A stretch of DNA of 63,876 nt from assembly GCA_029975645.1 (NCBI GenBank), contig JARKOU010000086.1:1-63876 (forward strand), given 5' to 3'. This stretch comes from Actinomycetales bacterium. Its GTDB lineage: Bacteria; Actinomycetota; Actinomycetes; Actinomycetales; JAHECE01. The notes below the pieces were generated by a model. That model made no database searches. It was not told the DNA's origin and saw nothing but the letters and a program-made list of their open reading frames with translations. Each line of letters starts with the position of its first letter. The first letter of the stretch is position 1. The translations under genes were made by a program, and so were the position numbers. Below, in pieces: positions 1 through 7,974 of this stretch.

Positions 1-62
1 TCGGGGCGTCGGCGGGAAGGTGGGGGTTCGGCGGGAGATGGGTGGGCTACGGTTTCCGGGGT
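1..62. other. Window edge, no gene seen
   Basis: This short GC-rich stretch lies downstream of the stop codon of the reductase gene on the minus strand. I see no hairpin, coding frame or repeat in it that I can support. Confidence 0.5.
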
Positions 63-2543
63 CTAGATGAAGAACGTCCCGTTGGACTCGTTCGCGTCGC
101 CGAGCATCGTGGCCACGCCGCCGAACTCGACGCCGTCCACCAGGTCCGCCTCCTTGATCCCGAGCAGGTCCATGGTCATGGTGCAGGCAACGAGGCGGAC
201 GCCGGACGCCCGGGCGGAGCCGATGAGGTCGGCCAGGCTGGGGACGTTGTTGTCCTTCATGATCTTCTTCATCATCGCCGTGCCGCCGCCCAGCATGTTC
301 ATCTTGGACAGCTTCATCTGGTCGGGGCCGGCGGGCATCATCGCGCCGAAGAGGCGGTCGACGGCGGATTTGTCGCCCTTCGGGGCGTCCTCGCGGCGCA
401 GCGCGTTGAGACCCCAGAACGTGAAGAACATCGCGACTTCATCGCCCATGGCGACCGCGCCGTTGGCGATGATGAATGCGGCGAGCACCTTGTCCAGGTC
501 GCCGGAGAAGACGACGAAGGTCTTCTTCTCCTTCATCCAGGCCGCCGGGCCGGAGACGCCGGCCGGACCGCCCTTGCGGAAGAGCGCCGCGAAGCCCGGG
601 CCCTCGGGCTTGATCTCGAGGAGTTGATGCCCGTTCTTGGCCGCCCATGCGGGGGCGTCGAGCCGGAAGCCGGGGTCGGAGACGTGGGCGAGCACGTCGT
701 CGCCGGCGTTCAGGCCCTCGATCGTCTTCTGCAACTTCATGATCGGACCGGGGCAGGCCAGGCCGGTGCAGTCGAGGTCCACGAGCACGCCGGTGGCGGC
801 CGCCGGGCCGGCGGCGGGCGCCGCCGCCTCCGCGTAGGAGATCACCGGGAGCGTGGAGTCCACCTCGCTCGGCGCGACGTCGTGGAAGGCTCGGAACGTG
901 GTCATGCCGCCCGAGAGCGTTCGGACGTCGGAGAACCCCCGCTGGACCAGCACGCGGTACGCGAGGTAGGACCGGAAGCCGACGGCGCAGTACAGGCGGA
1001 TCGGCACGACCTTGTCCCAGGTCTCGCACGCGCGACGCAGGTCCTTGAGCGGGACGTTCTCGGCTCCGGGGAGGTGCCACATCGCGAACTCGTCCGGGCC
1101 GCGCACGTCGATGATCCGCGCCCCCTCGGTGGCCTCCGGGTAGTCCCGCGAGTACCAGAGCTTCAGGTCGCCGCGCAGCACGTTGGAGGCCATGAAGCCG
1201 GCCATGTTGACCGGGTCCTTCGCCGAGCCGAAGGGTGGGGCGTAGGCGAGTTCCAGGTGCTCGAGGTCGTAGACCGTGAGCCCGGCTCGGAGTGCGGTGG
1301 CGAGCACGTCGAGCCGCTTGTCCACGCCGTCGAACCCGGCGATCTGCGCGCCGAGGATCTTCCCGTCGTCGGGGGAGAAGAGCACCTTGACGTGCATCAT
1401 CGCGGTGCCGGGGTAGTAGCCGGCGTGGCCGTGCGGGTGGGTCTGGACCTTGAGGTGCGGGATCCCGGCGGCGATCAGCTGCTTCTCGGAGGCGCCGGTG
1501 CCGCCGGCAACCATGTCGAACACCTTGACGATGGACGTGCCCTGGGTCGAGGAGTAGACGGTGTCGCGACCGCACATGTTCTCCGCGGCCACGCGGCCCT
1601 GGCGGTTCGCCGGGCCGGCGAGCGGGATCAGCCAGGTGTCCGGGAGCACTGTGTGCTCCACCTCGACCGCATCGCCCGCGGCCCAGATGTTCGGGTCGGA
1701 GGTGCGCATGTGCGTGTCCACCGTGATGCCGCCGCGCGGGCCGAGTTCCAGACCCGCCTCCTTCGCCAGCGCCACGCTCGGGCGCACGCCGGCCGCGAGG
1801 ATCACCAGGTCCGTCTCGATGAACGTGTTGTTCTTGAGCTCCACCTGGGTGCGCCCGTTGGGCTTGCGCGAGAAGGCGGCTGCAGCGGTGTTGAGGTGCA
1901 GGACGATCCCGTGGGCGCGGAGGTAGTTCTCCATCGCCGTCGTCATCTCGCGGTCCAGCGGCGGCATGATCTGGTCCGCCATCTCGACGACCTCGACGCT
2001 GACGCCCCGCTCGTGGAGGTTCTCGGCCATCTCCAGGCCGATGTAGCCGGCGCCGATCACGACGGCGTGCCGGACGCCGCCCGTGCGGTCCTTGCCGCCG
2101 TCGCCGTCGACCTTCCTCTTGATGACGTCCATGTCCCCGATGCGGCGCAGTACGTGGATCGAGTCCAGGTCGATGCCGGGCAGCGGGGGACGCACGGGGT
2201 CGGCGCCGGGGGCGAGCGCCAGCTTGTCGTACGCCTCGTCGTACTCCTCGCCGGTGCGCACCACACGTACGCGCACGGTCCTGGCCGCGCGGTCGATCGC
2301 GACGGCTTCGACGCCGTTCCGGACGTCGATGTCGAGGGACTCCCGCAGACTCTCGGGGGTCTGGAGCATCAGCCGGCTGCGCTCCTTGATGGTCTCGCCG
2401 ATGTGATATGGCAGCCCGCAGTTCGCGAACGAGACGTGGTGCCCACGCTCGAACACGACGATCTCGGCGAACTCGTCCAGGCGGCGCGCCCGCGCCGCGA
2501 TGGACATCCCTGCTGCAACGCCGCCGACGACGACGATCTTCAT
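63..2543 (-). CDS. CoA-disulfide/persulfide reductase fused to rhodanese, TusA and DsrE domains
   Basis: An 826-residue FAD flavoprotein of the CoA-disulfide reductase family with sulfur-relay domains appended. The start MKIVVVGG at 2543 opens directly on the FAD-binding Rossmann motif; the frame stays open upstream but that part is not protein-like. Domains in order: pyridine nucleotide-disulfide oxidoreductase (about 1-330) with the redox cysteine C42 in ANCGLPY, dimerisation domain (about 335-450), rhodanese (about 460-560) with active-site loop YCAVGFRS, TusA/SirA (about 600-675) with CPGPI, and a DsrE-like C-terminus (about 680-826). Such fusions reduce or transfer persulfide sulfur in the cytosol. 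The upstream palindrome at 2621 resembles the operator of CsoR/CstR repressors, which control persulfide genes in other Gram-positives. Family assignment is firm; the physiological substrate is inferred. Confidence 0.93.
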   Translation of the reverse strand: MKIVVVGGVAAGMSIAARARRLDEFAEIVVFERGHHVSFANCGLPYHIGETIKERSRLMLQTPESLRESLDIDVRNGVEAVAIDRAARTVRVRVVRTGEEYDEAYDKLALAPGADPVRPPLPGIDLDSIHVLRRIGDMDVIKRKVDGDGGKDRTGGVRHAVVIGAGYIGLEMAENLHERGVSVEVVEMADQIMPPLDREMTTAMENYLRAHGIVLHLNTAAAAFSRKPNGRTQVELKNNTFIETDLVILAAGVRPSVALAKEAGLELGPRGGITVDTHMRTSDPNIWAAGDAVEVEHTVLPDTWLIPLAGPANRQGRVAAENMCGRDTVYSSTQGTSIVKVFDMVAGGTGASEKQLIAAGIPHLKVQTHPHGHAGYYPGTAMMHVKVLFSPDDGKILGAQIAGFDGVDKRLDVLATALRAGLTVYDLEHLELAYAPPFGSAKDPVNMAGFMASNVLRGDLKLWYSRDYPEATEGARIIDVRGPDEFAMWHLPGAENVPLKDLRRACETWDKVVPIRLYCAVGFRSYLAYRVLVQRGFSDVRTLSGGMTTFRAFHDVAPSEVDSTLPVISYAEAAAPAAGPAAATGVLVDLDCTGLACPGPIMKLQKTIEGLNAGDDVLAHVSDPGFRLDAPAWAAKNGHQLLEIKPEGPGFAALFRKGGPAGVSGPAAWMKEKKTFVVFSGDLDKVLAAFIIANGAVAMGDEVAMFFTFWGLNALRREDAPKGDKSAVDRLFGAMMPAGPDQMKLSKMNMLGGGTAMMKKIMKDNNVPSLADLIGSARASGVRLVACTMTMDLLGIKEADLVDGVEFGGVATMLGDANESNGTFFI

Positions 2544-2620
2544 GGCGTCCCTCTTCCCGATCGGTGCCTTCCCGCTGACGCTACGCCGCAGGTAGCGGCC
2601 GGGTGAGGGACTTCGGACCG

Positions 2621-2636
2621 ATACCCCATGGGGTAT
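2621..2636. promoter_or_regulatory. CsoR/CstR-like palindromic operator between divergent genes
   Basis: The sequence ATACCCCATGGGGTAT is a perfect 16-nt palindrome. Operators of the CsoR family, including the persulfide-sensing CstR, are typically A/T-flanked runs of C and G of the form ATACCCC..GGGGTAT. It lies 77 nt upstream of the reductase start and 94 nt upstream of the methyltransferase start. The plus strand continues as TATAGAT, which could be a -10 element. No csoR-like gene is visible in the window, so the regulator would be encoded elsewhere. Confidence 0.65.
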
Positions 2637-2730
2637 AGATGTGAGGTCGGTCACGCCGCCCGTACGCTCGTCCCGACGACGGGGGCACGACGCCGTCGCC
2701 GGACCCGCGCCCGTCACCGGAGGAGCCCCG

Positions 2731-3219
2731 ATGCCCGAACCCGACCCGCATCCGCCGTCGGCGCTCTGGACGTCGCGCGCGCTGGTCACGGCGCAGTTCG
2801 TACTCCTCATCGCGCTCGTGCTCGTTCCGCGCGGCGTCGGATGGCTCGCCCCGCTCTGGCTGCGAGTGATCGCCGGGGCGGCCGGCGTCGCCGGTGTGCT
2901 GATCATGCTGCTCGGGGGCACGGCGTTGGGGCGCGGGCTGACGGCCGCACCCTTGCCGAACGCACACGCGCAGCTGCGCACCGGCGGGCTCTACCGGTTC
3001 GTGCGGCACCCGATCTACAGCGGCCTCCTCCTGATGGCGGGGGCCATCGCGGTGGTGTCCGGGAGCGTGGCTCGGCTCGTGGTGTTCGCCGCCCTGGTCG
3101 GGTTGATCAACGTCAAGGCGCGGTGGGAGGAGCGGCAGCTCATGCGGCGCTTCCCCGGCTATGCGGCGTACGCCGCGCGCACGCCGAGGTTCGTGCCGGG
3201 CGGTCGGCCGGGGCGCTAG
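2731..3219 (+). CDS. Isoprenylcysteine carboxyl methyltransferase (ICMT)-family membrane protein
   Basis: A 162-residue integral membrane protein. The ATG at 2731 is chosen because a strong GGAGGAG Shine-Dalgarno lies just upstream and because the first hydrophobic segment follows at once (LVTAQFVLLIALVLV). About four membrane segments can be seen. The motif GLYRFVRHPIYSGLLL near residues 88-103 is the signature of the ICMT/phospholipid N-methyltransferase superfamily, whose members use S-adenosylmethionine at the membrane. In bacteria the methyl acceptor is usually unknown. It is divergent from the sulfur reductase and may share the palindromic operator, so a link to sulfur stress is possible but not shown. 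Confidence 0.85.
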   Translation: MPEPDPHPPSALWTSRALVTAQFVLLIALVLVPRGVGWLAPLWLRVIAGAAGVAGVLIMLLGGTALGRGLTAAPLPNAHAQLRTGGLYRFVRHPIYSGLLLMAGAIAVVSGSVARLVVFAALVGLINVKARWEERQLMRRFPGYAAYAARTPRFVPGGRPGR

Positions 3220-3472
3220 CCCTGGGGGAGAGGGGCGACGACGGCGCCCCCGGCACGCGGTGAGCAGCGCGGCGACCGCGATGGCGGAGAGGGCGGCAGG
3301 CCACCGGGGGTGCATTCCGTGATCGCAACGACGTGGCCACGGCGCACGGCCGCCGCCGTCGGGGTGTCTCACGCCCGGCCTCCACCGGGGGGAGTTCCGG
3401 TCCCTCGCGCGACCGACCCGCGGGAGCCCGGGTCCCGCGCGCGACCGTCCGGCGGGAGAGGAGACTGGCGGG
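3220..3472. other. 253-nt intergenic region with a weak hairpin
   Basis: There is no convincing coding frame here. A 6-bp stem, GGGGCG at 3232-3237 with CGCCCC at 3245-3250, just after the methyltransferase stop may act as a weak terminator. A ribosome-binding site (GGAGAGGAG) for the next gene lies at about 3455-3463. Confidence 0.4.
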
Positions 3473-4165
3473 GTGGACGGCGGGCAGGGATCCGGCGGGC
3501 AGGGACCAGGCGACGCCCGTCGCGGCCGCGGTGCCGCGGCGACGGCAATCGTCCTGGGCATGATCCTGGCGTTCGTGGCCGGCGCAGGCCTGGCCTGGTG
3601 GTGGCAGTCGCGCGCGATCGACGACGTCCAGCACCGCCTCGAGTTCGCCGAGGCTCAGATCGAGCGGCTGGTCGCGGAGACGGCGACACCCGGGGAGTCG
3701 GCGATCACCCCGGAACCCTCTGTGCCGCCGACGCCGTCCGCGGCGGGGGAGGAGCCCCCGTCCGCGGAGCCGGTGGTCGAGACCCAGCCGGCCGTCGTCG
3801 TCGCCGTCGCCAGCGGCTCCGACGCCGGCGCGACGTGGCTCTCGGTCGACTACGTCCAGTTCCTCACCGGCCCCGAGGCCTCCGCCGCCGCGGCGGCCCA
3901 TGGCGACGAGGTGCCGCCGCCCAACGACTACTACATCGTCAACGACAACCCGCTGCTCCGGGAGTTCCCGATCGAGCCCGGAATCACGGTGCGTCCGGTG
4001 ATGCACACCGACGGCACGGTCACGCCCGAGGGCTATGACATGCCCCTCGACGACTGGCTCGCCGCCCTCGCCGGCCCGAGCGGGGACCTGATGCGCTCGA
4101 GCGTCTACTGGCTGACCATCACCGACGGCGTGATCACAGCCCTGGAGCAGCAGTACGTCCCGTAG
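3473..4165 (+). CDS. Membrane-anchored hypothetical protein
   Basis: A 230-residue protein with a GTG start behind GGAGAGGAG. Residues 1-22 are Gly/Arg-rich and cytoplasmic in character. One membrane helix follows (about 23-45, ATAIVLGMILAFVAGAGLAW), then a short coiled-coil-like stretch (IDDVQHRLEFAEAQIERLV), a Pro/Glu-rich linker to about residue 105, and a globular C-terminal domain probably outside the cell. That domain contains NDYYIVNDNPLLREFPI and ends in EQQYVP. I do not recognise the family and assign no function. It converges with the hydrolase gene on the other strand. Confidence 0.8.
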   Translation: MDGGQGSGGQGPGDARRGRGAAATAIVLGMILAFVAGAGLAWWWQSRAIDDVQHRLEFAEAQIERLVAETATPGESAITPEPSVPPTPSAAGEEPPSAEPVVETQPAVVVAVASGSDAGATWLSVDYVQFLTGPEASAAAAAHGDEVPPPNDYYIVNDNPLLREFPIEPGITVRPVMHTDGTVTPEGYDMPLDDWLAALAGPSGDLMRSSVYWLTITDGVITALEQQYVP

Positions 4166-4186
4166 CGCGGGTCCATCCCGTCGAAT

Positions 4187-4209
4187 GCGCGCACCCCGCC
4201 CGGGGCGCG
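4187..4209. terminator. Candidate bidirectional hairpin terminator
   Basis: Between two convergent genes, GCGCACCCC and GGGGCGCGT can pair around a 4-nt loop with one A/C mismatch and a terminal G/T wobble. There is no T-run, as is common in high-GC actinobacteria. Position and symmetry support a terminator role only weakly. Confidence 0.35.
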
Positions 4210-4220
4210 TATGCCGACGC

Positions 4221-5105
4221 CTACCCCGTCACCGCGTCGTAGATCCGCCGCGCGACCACGGGGTCGGCCAGGTACCCGGAGATCCCGTGGCGGTTGGGCG
4301 TGGGGTTGTGGACGTCCGTCTTGTTCTCGACGGGCGGCCGGACGTCGAAGCGTGGAGCGGCGAGCGGGTAGAGCGAGACGATGTCGGCGTCGTCCATGGC
4401 GTTGAACCAGGCCCCCACGCACCGGGGCCGGCTGATCGGCGCGAGGCTCTTCCGGATGACCGTGACGGCGAGCGGGGAGCCGAGGGTGACGAACAGGGGC
4501 ACCGTCCACCCGGCCGGGTCGCCGTCGCGGCGCAGCAGGTCGAAGGCCACCACCGTGCCGAGGGAGTGCGCCACCACCACGGTCTCCGCGCCCGGGTCGA
4601 CGGCGGCGCGCACGCCCGTCTCGATGGGGTCCCGGATGCCGGGGTTCTTGAGGTAGGCGTAGACGTCCTTGGTCGCGAGGGCCACGCTCGCCGCGCTCGC
4701 GCCGGGCACGTGGCTGTCGATGGCCGAGAGGATCGCCTGCACCCACGCCCAGTTCTGCGGTCCGCGCTCGAGGGCCTCCCGACCCGCGGCCGCCTGCACC
4801 TGCGCGTCGCTCACTCCGGTGGCAGCCTGCACCTCCGCCAGCACGGCCCGGACGAACTCCTGCTCGTCCTCGTCCGGCGTGCCCCGCACGATCACCTGGG
4901 CGACGTCGTCGCGCGCGTTCCCCGCGACGAGTTGCTCGAGCGTGTCGCCGTAGTAGGGGAAGCGGATGTCGGCGTCGGCGAGGGGCACCTCGAGCCCGGA
5001 GCGCTGCAGCCCCTCCGCCCAGGCGTCGACCCAGGACTTCTTGAGGGCCACGGCGTCCTTGCGCTGTTGCGCGCGGCCGTGGACGAACACCAGCTGGCGG
5101 GTCAT
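4221..5105 (-). CDS. Alpha/beta-hydrolase-fold protein partnered with the caspase-like gene
   Basis: A 294-residue protein opening with the strand MTRQLVFVHGR, whose HG is typical of the oxyanion region of alpha/beta hydrolases. The nucleophile elbow A-H-S-L-G places the serine at about residue 181 (VVVAHSLGTVVAFDLL), and a likely catalytic His lies near the C-terminus in NRHGISGY. No signal peptide is seen, so it should be cytosolic. The ATG overlaps the stop of the upstream caspase-like gene by four bases, so the two are translationally coupled. The substrate could be a lipid or an ester; it is unknown. Confidence 0.85.
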   Translation of the reverse strand: MTRQLVFVHGRAQQRKDAVALKKSWVDAWAEGLQRSGLEVPLADADIRFPYYGDTLEQLVAGNARDDVAQVIVRGTPDEDEQEFVRAVLAEVQAATGVSDAQVQAAAGREALERGPQNWAWVQAILSAIDSHVPGASAASVALATKDVYAYLKNPGIRDPIETGVRAAVDPGAETVVVAHSLGTVVAFDLLRRDGDPAGWTVPLFVTLGSPLAVTVIRKSLAPISRPRCVGAWFNAMDDADIVSLYPLAAPRFDVRPPVENKTDVHNPTPNRHGISGYLADPVVARRIYDAVTG

Positions 5106-6862
5106 CGGAACCTCCCGGAGTGGACGAGCGGGCGGAGCACGTCCGTGCCGAGCGGTGTGAACTGCGTCCACAGGGACGGCGCGACGTGGCGGTTCAGGTC
5201 GGCGATCTCCTCGTGCAGGGTCACTCGGAACGCCTGCAGGAACGCCCAGCCCTGGGCGAGGAGCGGAACCGCGGGGAGGACCTCGGGAGCCTCCGCGACC
5301 CGCCTGCCGTCGAGGCGTCGGCCGAGCAGCGCGATGTCGAAGAAGGTGAAGCCCAGGTCCGAACCGAGGTAGCCCTCCATCATGTGGATGAGGTTCGTGC
5401 GTCCGAGGTCGTGGTACGCGTAGGCGGCGTAGAGCGCGAGGGAGGGATCGACGCCCTTCGCGTACTGCATCCGGGCGGCGAGGGCGAGGGCATCCTCGCC
5501 CTCGAGCCGGAAGACGCCCAGGTCGGCCGCTGCCGAGATGACGTCCCGGAGCCCCAGCAGCGTCTCCCGGCGCTCGAGGTACATGTCCCAGCGCCAGGTG
5601 TGCTCCGACGGCTCGTACGCCAGGTCGGTGAACTCGCCCTCCTCGAACCGCAGCGCCCCGATGAACTCCGCGACCGCGGGGACGAGCACGCTGCTGCCGT
5701 CGTCGAGCACCAGCAGCACGCTGGTAGCCGGGGACTCGGGCGCGAATCGCACGGAGCTGCCGGCGCCGTCGGCCACCTCGGCGTGCCCGGTGCCCGAGAA
5801 GGCCTCGATCACCCGAGCCCCGTCGATCCGGAAGCCGCACCGCGTCTCGAAGGAGGTGCGCACGGGCCCGGAGCGGTCCCGCGTGAGGCCGCGCACCAGC
5901 GCGTCGACCTCGAGCGCGTCCGTCGCCGCCGGCACCGACGACGACGGCTCCCCGGGGCCCGTCGGCTGCACCTCGCGTAGCACGGCGCCCACCATCTCCT
6001 GCGAGATCGTCTGCAGGGTGGTCAGCGGCGGGGGAACATCCGGCGGCGGCGGCTCGGGTCCGCCTCCGGCGAGCACGGGCAGCCGGGCCAGCCAGGCGTC
6101 GTCGTCCGAGGTGATCCGCGCGTCCGGCACCTGGTTGACCCGGATCTGCAGGTTCGCGGCGGCGATCCGTCGCGTCATCTCGGCCTGCAGCCGCTTCTTG
6201 AGCGGACGGGGGCGCACCACCCGCGCGGACTCGCCGTCCACGGACGCGTCCTCGACCGTCTCGGCGAACGTGCCGCGCAAGCCGTCGAGGAGGGTGTCCG
6301 TGTAGACGGCGCGAAAGCCGGCCGCCGCGGCGTCGGGGTCGGGGATCTCGAACGAGGGCTTTCCGAGCGTGCAGGCGAAGAAGATGTCGACCGCGTCCTC
6401 GAGATCGCTGTCGATGTCGTTGGGGAAGAGGTCGCTGCCGGTGATGCCCTGCATCTGGATGCCCTGGGCGGCGGTTCGGCAGGCGTCCGAGACGAACACC
6501 ACGTGCGGGATCCCGGCCCGCCGGGCGAGCGCCGCGCTCCCCTCGACGTTCACCGATTCCTGGGCGTCTTCCGGGGCTTCGGAGAGCAACCAGTACTCGC
6601 CGCGTCGCAGGTTGACGCCGTGCCCCGCGAAGTAGACGAGCAACTGGCCGTAGACGGCCTTGTCCACGAGTCCCGCGATCGCCTTCTTGATGCGCTTCAC
6701 CTCGAGCGGGCCCGCCTCGTCCGTGAAGACGAGCACGTCGTCGCGCTCCAGGCCCTGATCCAGGGCCCACGCCTCCATGCGTCGGGCCCCGCGCGCGGCG
6801 TCGTGCAGTTGCGGCAGTCCGCCCGTCTTGTCGACGCCGATGAGTACCGCTGCTCGCCTCAC
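5102..6862 (-). CDS. Caspase-like (peptidase C14 family) protein
   Basis: A 586-residue protein with a GTG start behind a GGGGGGAGAG ribosome-binding site. The first 240 residues form a caspase-fold domain: strand AAVLIGVDKTGGL, catalytic His81 in YFAGHGV and catalytic Cys128 in SDACRTA. Charged and Pro-rich linkers follow (about 240-330). The C-terminal half (about 330-586) has no motif I recognise and may be a sensor or recruitment region. No signal peptide or membrane helix is seen. Prokaryotic caspase homologues often act as effectors in regulated cell death or phage defence, usually beside a partner that senses or executes; here the partner is the coupled hydrolase. Protease activity follows from the conserved dyad; the defence role is inference. 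Confidence 0.88.
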   Translation of the reverse strand: MRRAAVLIGVDKTGGLPQLHDAARGARRMEAWALDQGLERDDVLVFTDEAGPLEVKRIKKAIAGLVDKAVYGQLLVYFAGHGVNLRRGEYWLLSEAPEDAQESVNVEGSAALARRAGIPHVVFVSDACRTAAQGIQMQGITGSDLFPNDIDSDLEDAVDIFFACTLGKPSFEIPDPDAAAAGFRAVYTDTLLDGLRGTFAETVEDASVDGESARVVRPRPLKKRLQAEMTRRIAAANLQIRVNQVPDARITSDDDAWLARLPVLAGGGPEPPPPDVPPPLTTLQTISQEMVGAVLREVQPTGPGEPSSSVPAATDALEVDALVRGLTRDRSGPVRTSFETRCGFRIDGARVIEAFSGTGHAEVADGAGSSVRFAPESPATSVLLVLDDGSSVLVPAVAEFIGALRFEEGEFTDLAYEPSEHTWRWDMYLERRETLLGLRDVISAAADLGVFRLEGEDALALAARMQYAKGVDPSLALYAAYAYHDLGRTNLIHMMEGYLGSDLGFTFFDIALLGRRLDGRRVAEAPEVLPAVPLLAQGWAFLQAFRVTLHEEIADLNRHVAPSLWTQFTPLGTDVLRPLVHSGRFR

Positions 6863-6938
6863 CCGTCTCTCCCCCCGAGAGCCCGACCGGGTCGTTTCCG
6901 GTATAGCACCCGGCGGTGTCGAGAGGGGGTCGAACCAC

Positions 6939-7973
6939 CTACCCGCCTGGTCGGAGCGAGTGGTGCTCCGGCGCCGAGGTCCAGGAGTGCAGCGTGTTGA
7001 TGTAGTTCGCGCGCTCGAACGCGCTCGGATCCGCCGACGACGCTCGGCTCGCGCTCCCGCGCAGTTGGTCGATCGAGGTGTACCCGTGGTCGTCGAGCCA
7101 CGTGCGCAGTTCCACCTCGACGTTGGCGAGGTGGGCCGTGCCGTAGCGCAGCAGGGCGGACGTCATCATCGCGACGTCGGCCCCCACCATGACCGCCTTG
7201 ACCACGTCCGCGCCCGTCGCGACCCCGGATGTGGCGGCGAGCGAGACACGGTTCCCGAGTTGCGGGCGCAGGATCGCGATCCACCGCATCGGCAGGCGCA
7301 GTTCCCACCGCTGGCTCAGCTCGAGGCGCGGCACCACCTCGAGCGTCTCGAGATCCAGGTCCGGGGTGTAGAAGCGGTTGAAGAGCACCAGCCCGTCCGC
7401 CCCGGCCGCCACGATCCGGGCGGCGACGTTCGCCGTCGCCGAGTAGAACGGGCTCAACTTCACCGCGAGGGGGATGTCCACTTCGGCGCGCACCGCGGCG
7501 ACGGTCTCGATGTCCGCCGCCTCGACGTCGGCCGCCGAGCGGGTGGGGTCCGCGGCCACGTGGTAGAGGTTCAGCTCCAGGGCGTCCGCCCCGGCGTCGA
7601 CCAGCCACCGCGCGTACCGCGCCCACGCGCCCGGGGCGCCGGCGTTGAGGCTGGCGATCACCGGGATCGAGGACTGCGTCTTGATCATCTCGAGGCGGTC
7701 GAGGTACCGGTTGCCGACGTCGGCGTACGTGGCGACGTGCGGGAAGTAGTCCTGGGCCTCGGCGAACACCTCGGAGCCCGTCTCCAGGGCCCGGGTGAGC
7801 TCCACCTCCTCGTGCAGGATCTCTTCCTCGAAGAGCGAGGGCAGCACCAGCGCGGACGCGCCGGCGTCCTCGACCCGGCGCGCGGTGTCCGGCTTCGCGT
7901 TGAGCGGGGACGCCGAGGCCACGATCGGCGAGCGCAGGCGCAGGCCAAGGTACGTGGTCGTCAGGTCGGCCAT
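6939..7973 (-). CDS. Dihydroorotate dehydrogenase-like flavoprotein
   Basis: A 344-residue TIM-barrel protein beginning MADLTTTYLGLRLRSPIV, the usual opening of the class 1 dihydroorotate dehydrogenase/PreA family. FMN-barrel elements include the LNAGAPG strand, ALELNLYHV, LAVKLSPF and a C-terminal phosphate-binding GADVAMMTSALL. The gene starts one base after the nifJ stop codon, so the two form an operon. This subfamily is not a normal pyrimidine-pathway enzyme; its pairing with pyruvate:ferredoxin oxidoreductase suggests an oxidoreductase that may exchange electrons with ferredoxin. The exact substrate is unknown. Confidence 0.88.
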   Translation of the reverse strand: MADLTTTYLGLRLRSPIVASASPLNAKPDTARRVEDAGASALVLPSLFEEEILHEEVELTRALETGSEVFAEAQDYFPHVATYADVGNRYLDRLEMIKTQSSIPVIASLNAGAPGAWARYARWLVDAGADALELNLYHVAADPTRSAADVEAADIETVAAVRAEVDIPLAVKLSPFYSATANVAARIVAAGADGLVLFNRFYTPDLDLETLEVVPRLELSQRWELRLPMRWIAILRPQLGNRVSLAATSGVATGADVVKAVMVGADVAMMTSALLRYGTAHLANVEVELRTWLDDHGYTSIDQLRGSASRASSADPSAFERANYINTLHSWTSAPEHHSLRPGG

Positions 7974-7974
7974 C

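Noticed and set aside
42-2606. Long plus-strand open frame opposite the sulfur reductase gene, and similar long frames opposite most genes
   Set aside because: At this GC content, antisense frames stay open by codon bias alone. Their translations are Arg/Gly/Ala/His-rich, show no domain motifs and lack ribosome-binding sites.
2640-2655. TGTGAGGTCGGTCACG beside the CsoR-like palindrome as a CRP site
   Set aside because: It has nine of ten arm bases but lacks the central TA of the actinobacterial consensus, and it lies downstream of the likely promoter. I kept only the site at 16389.
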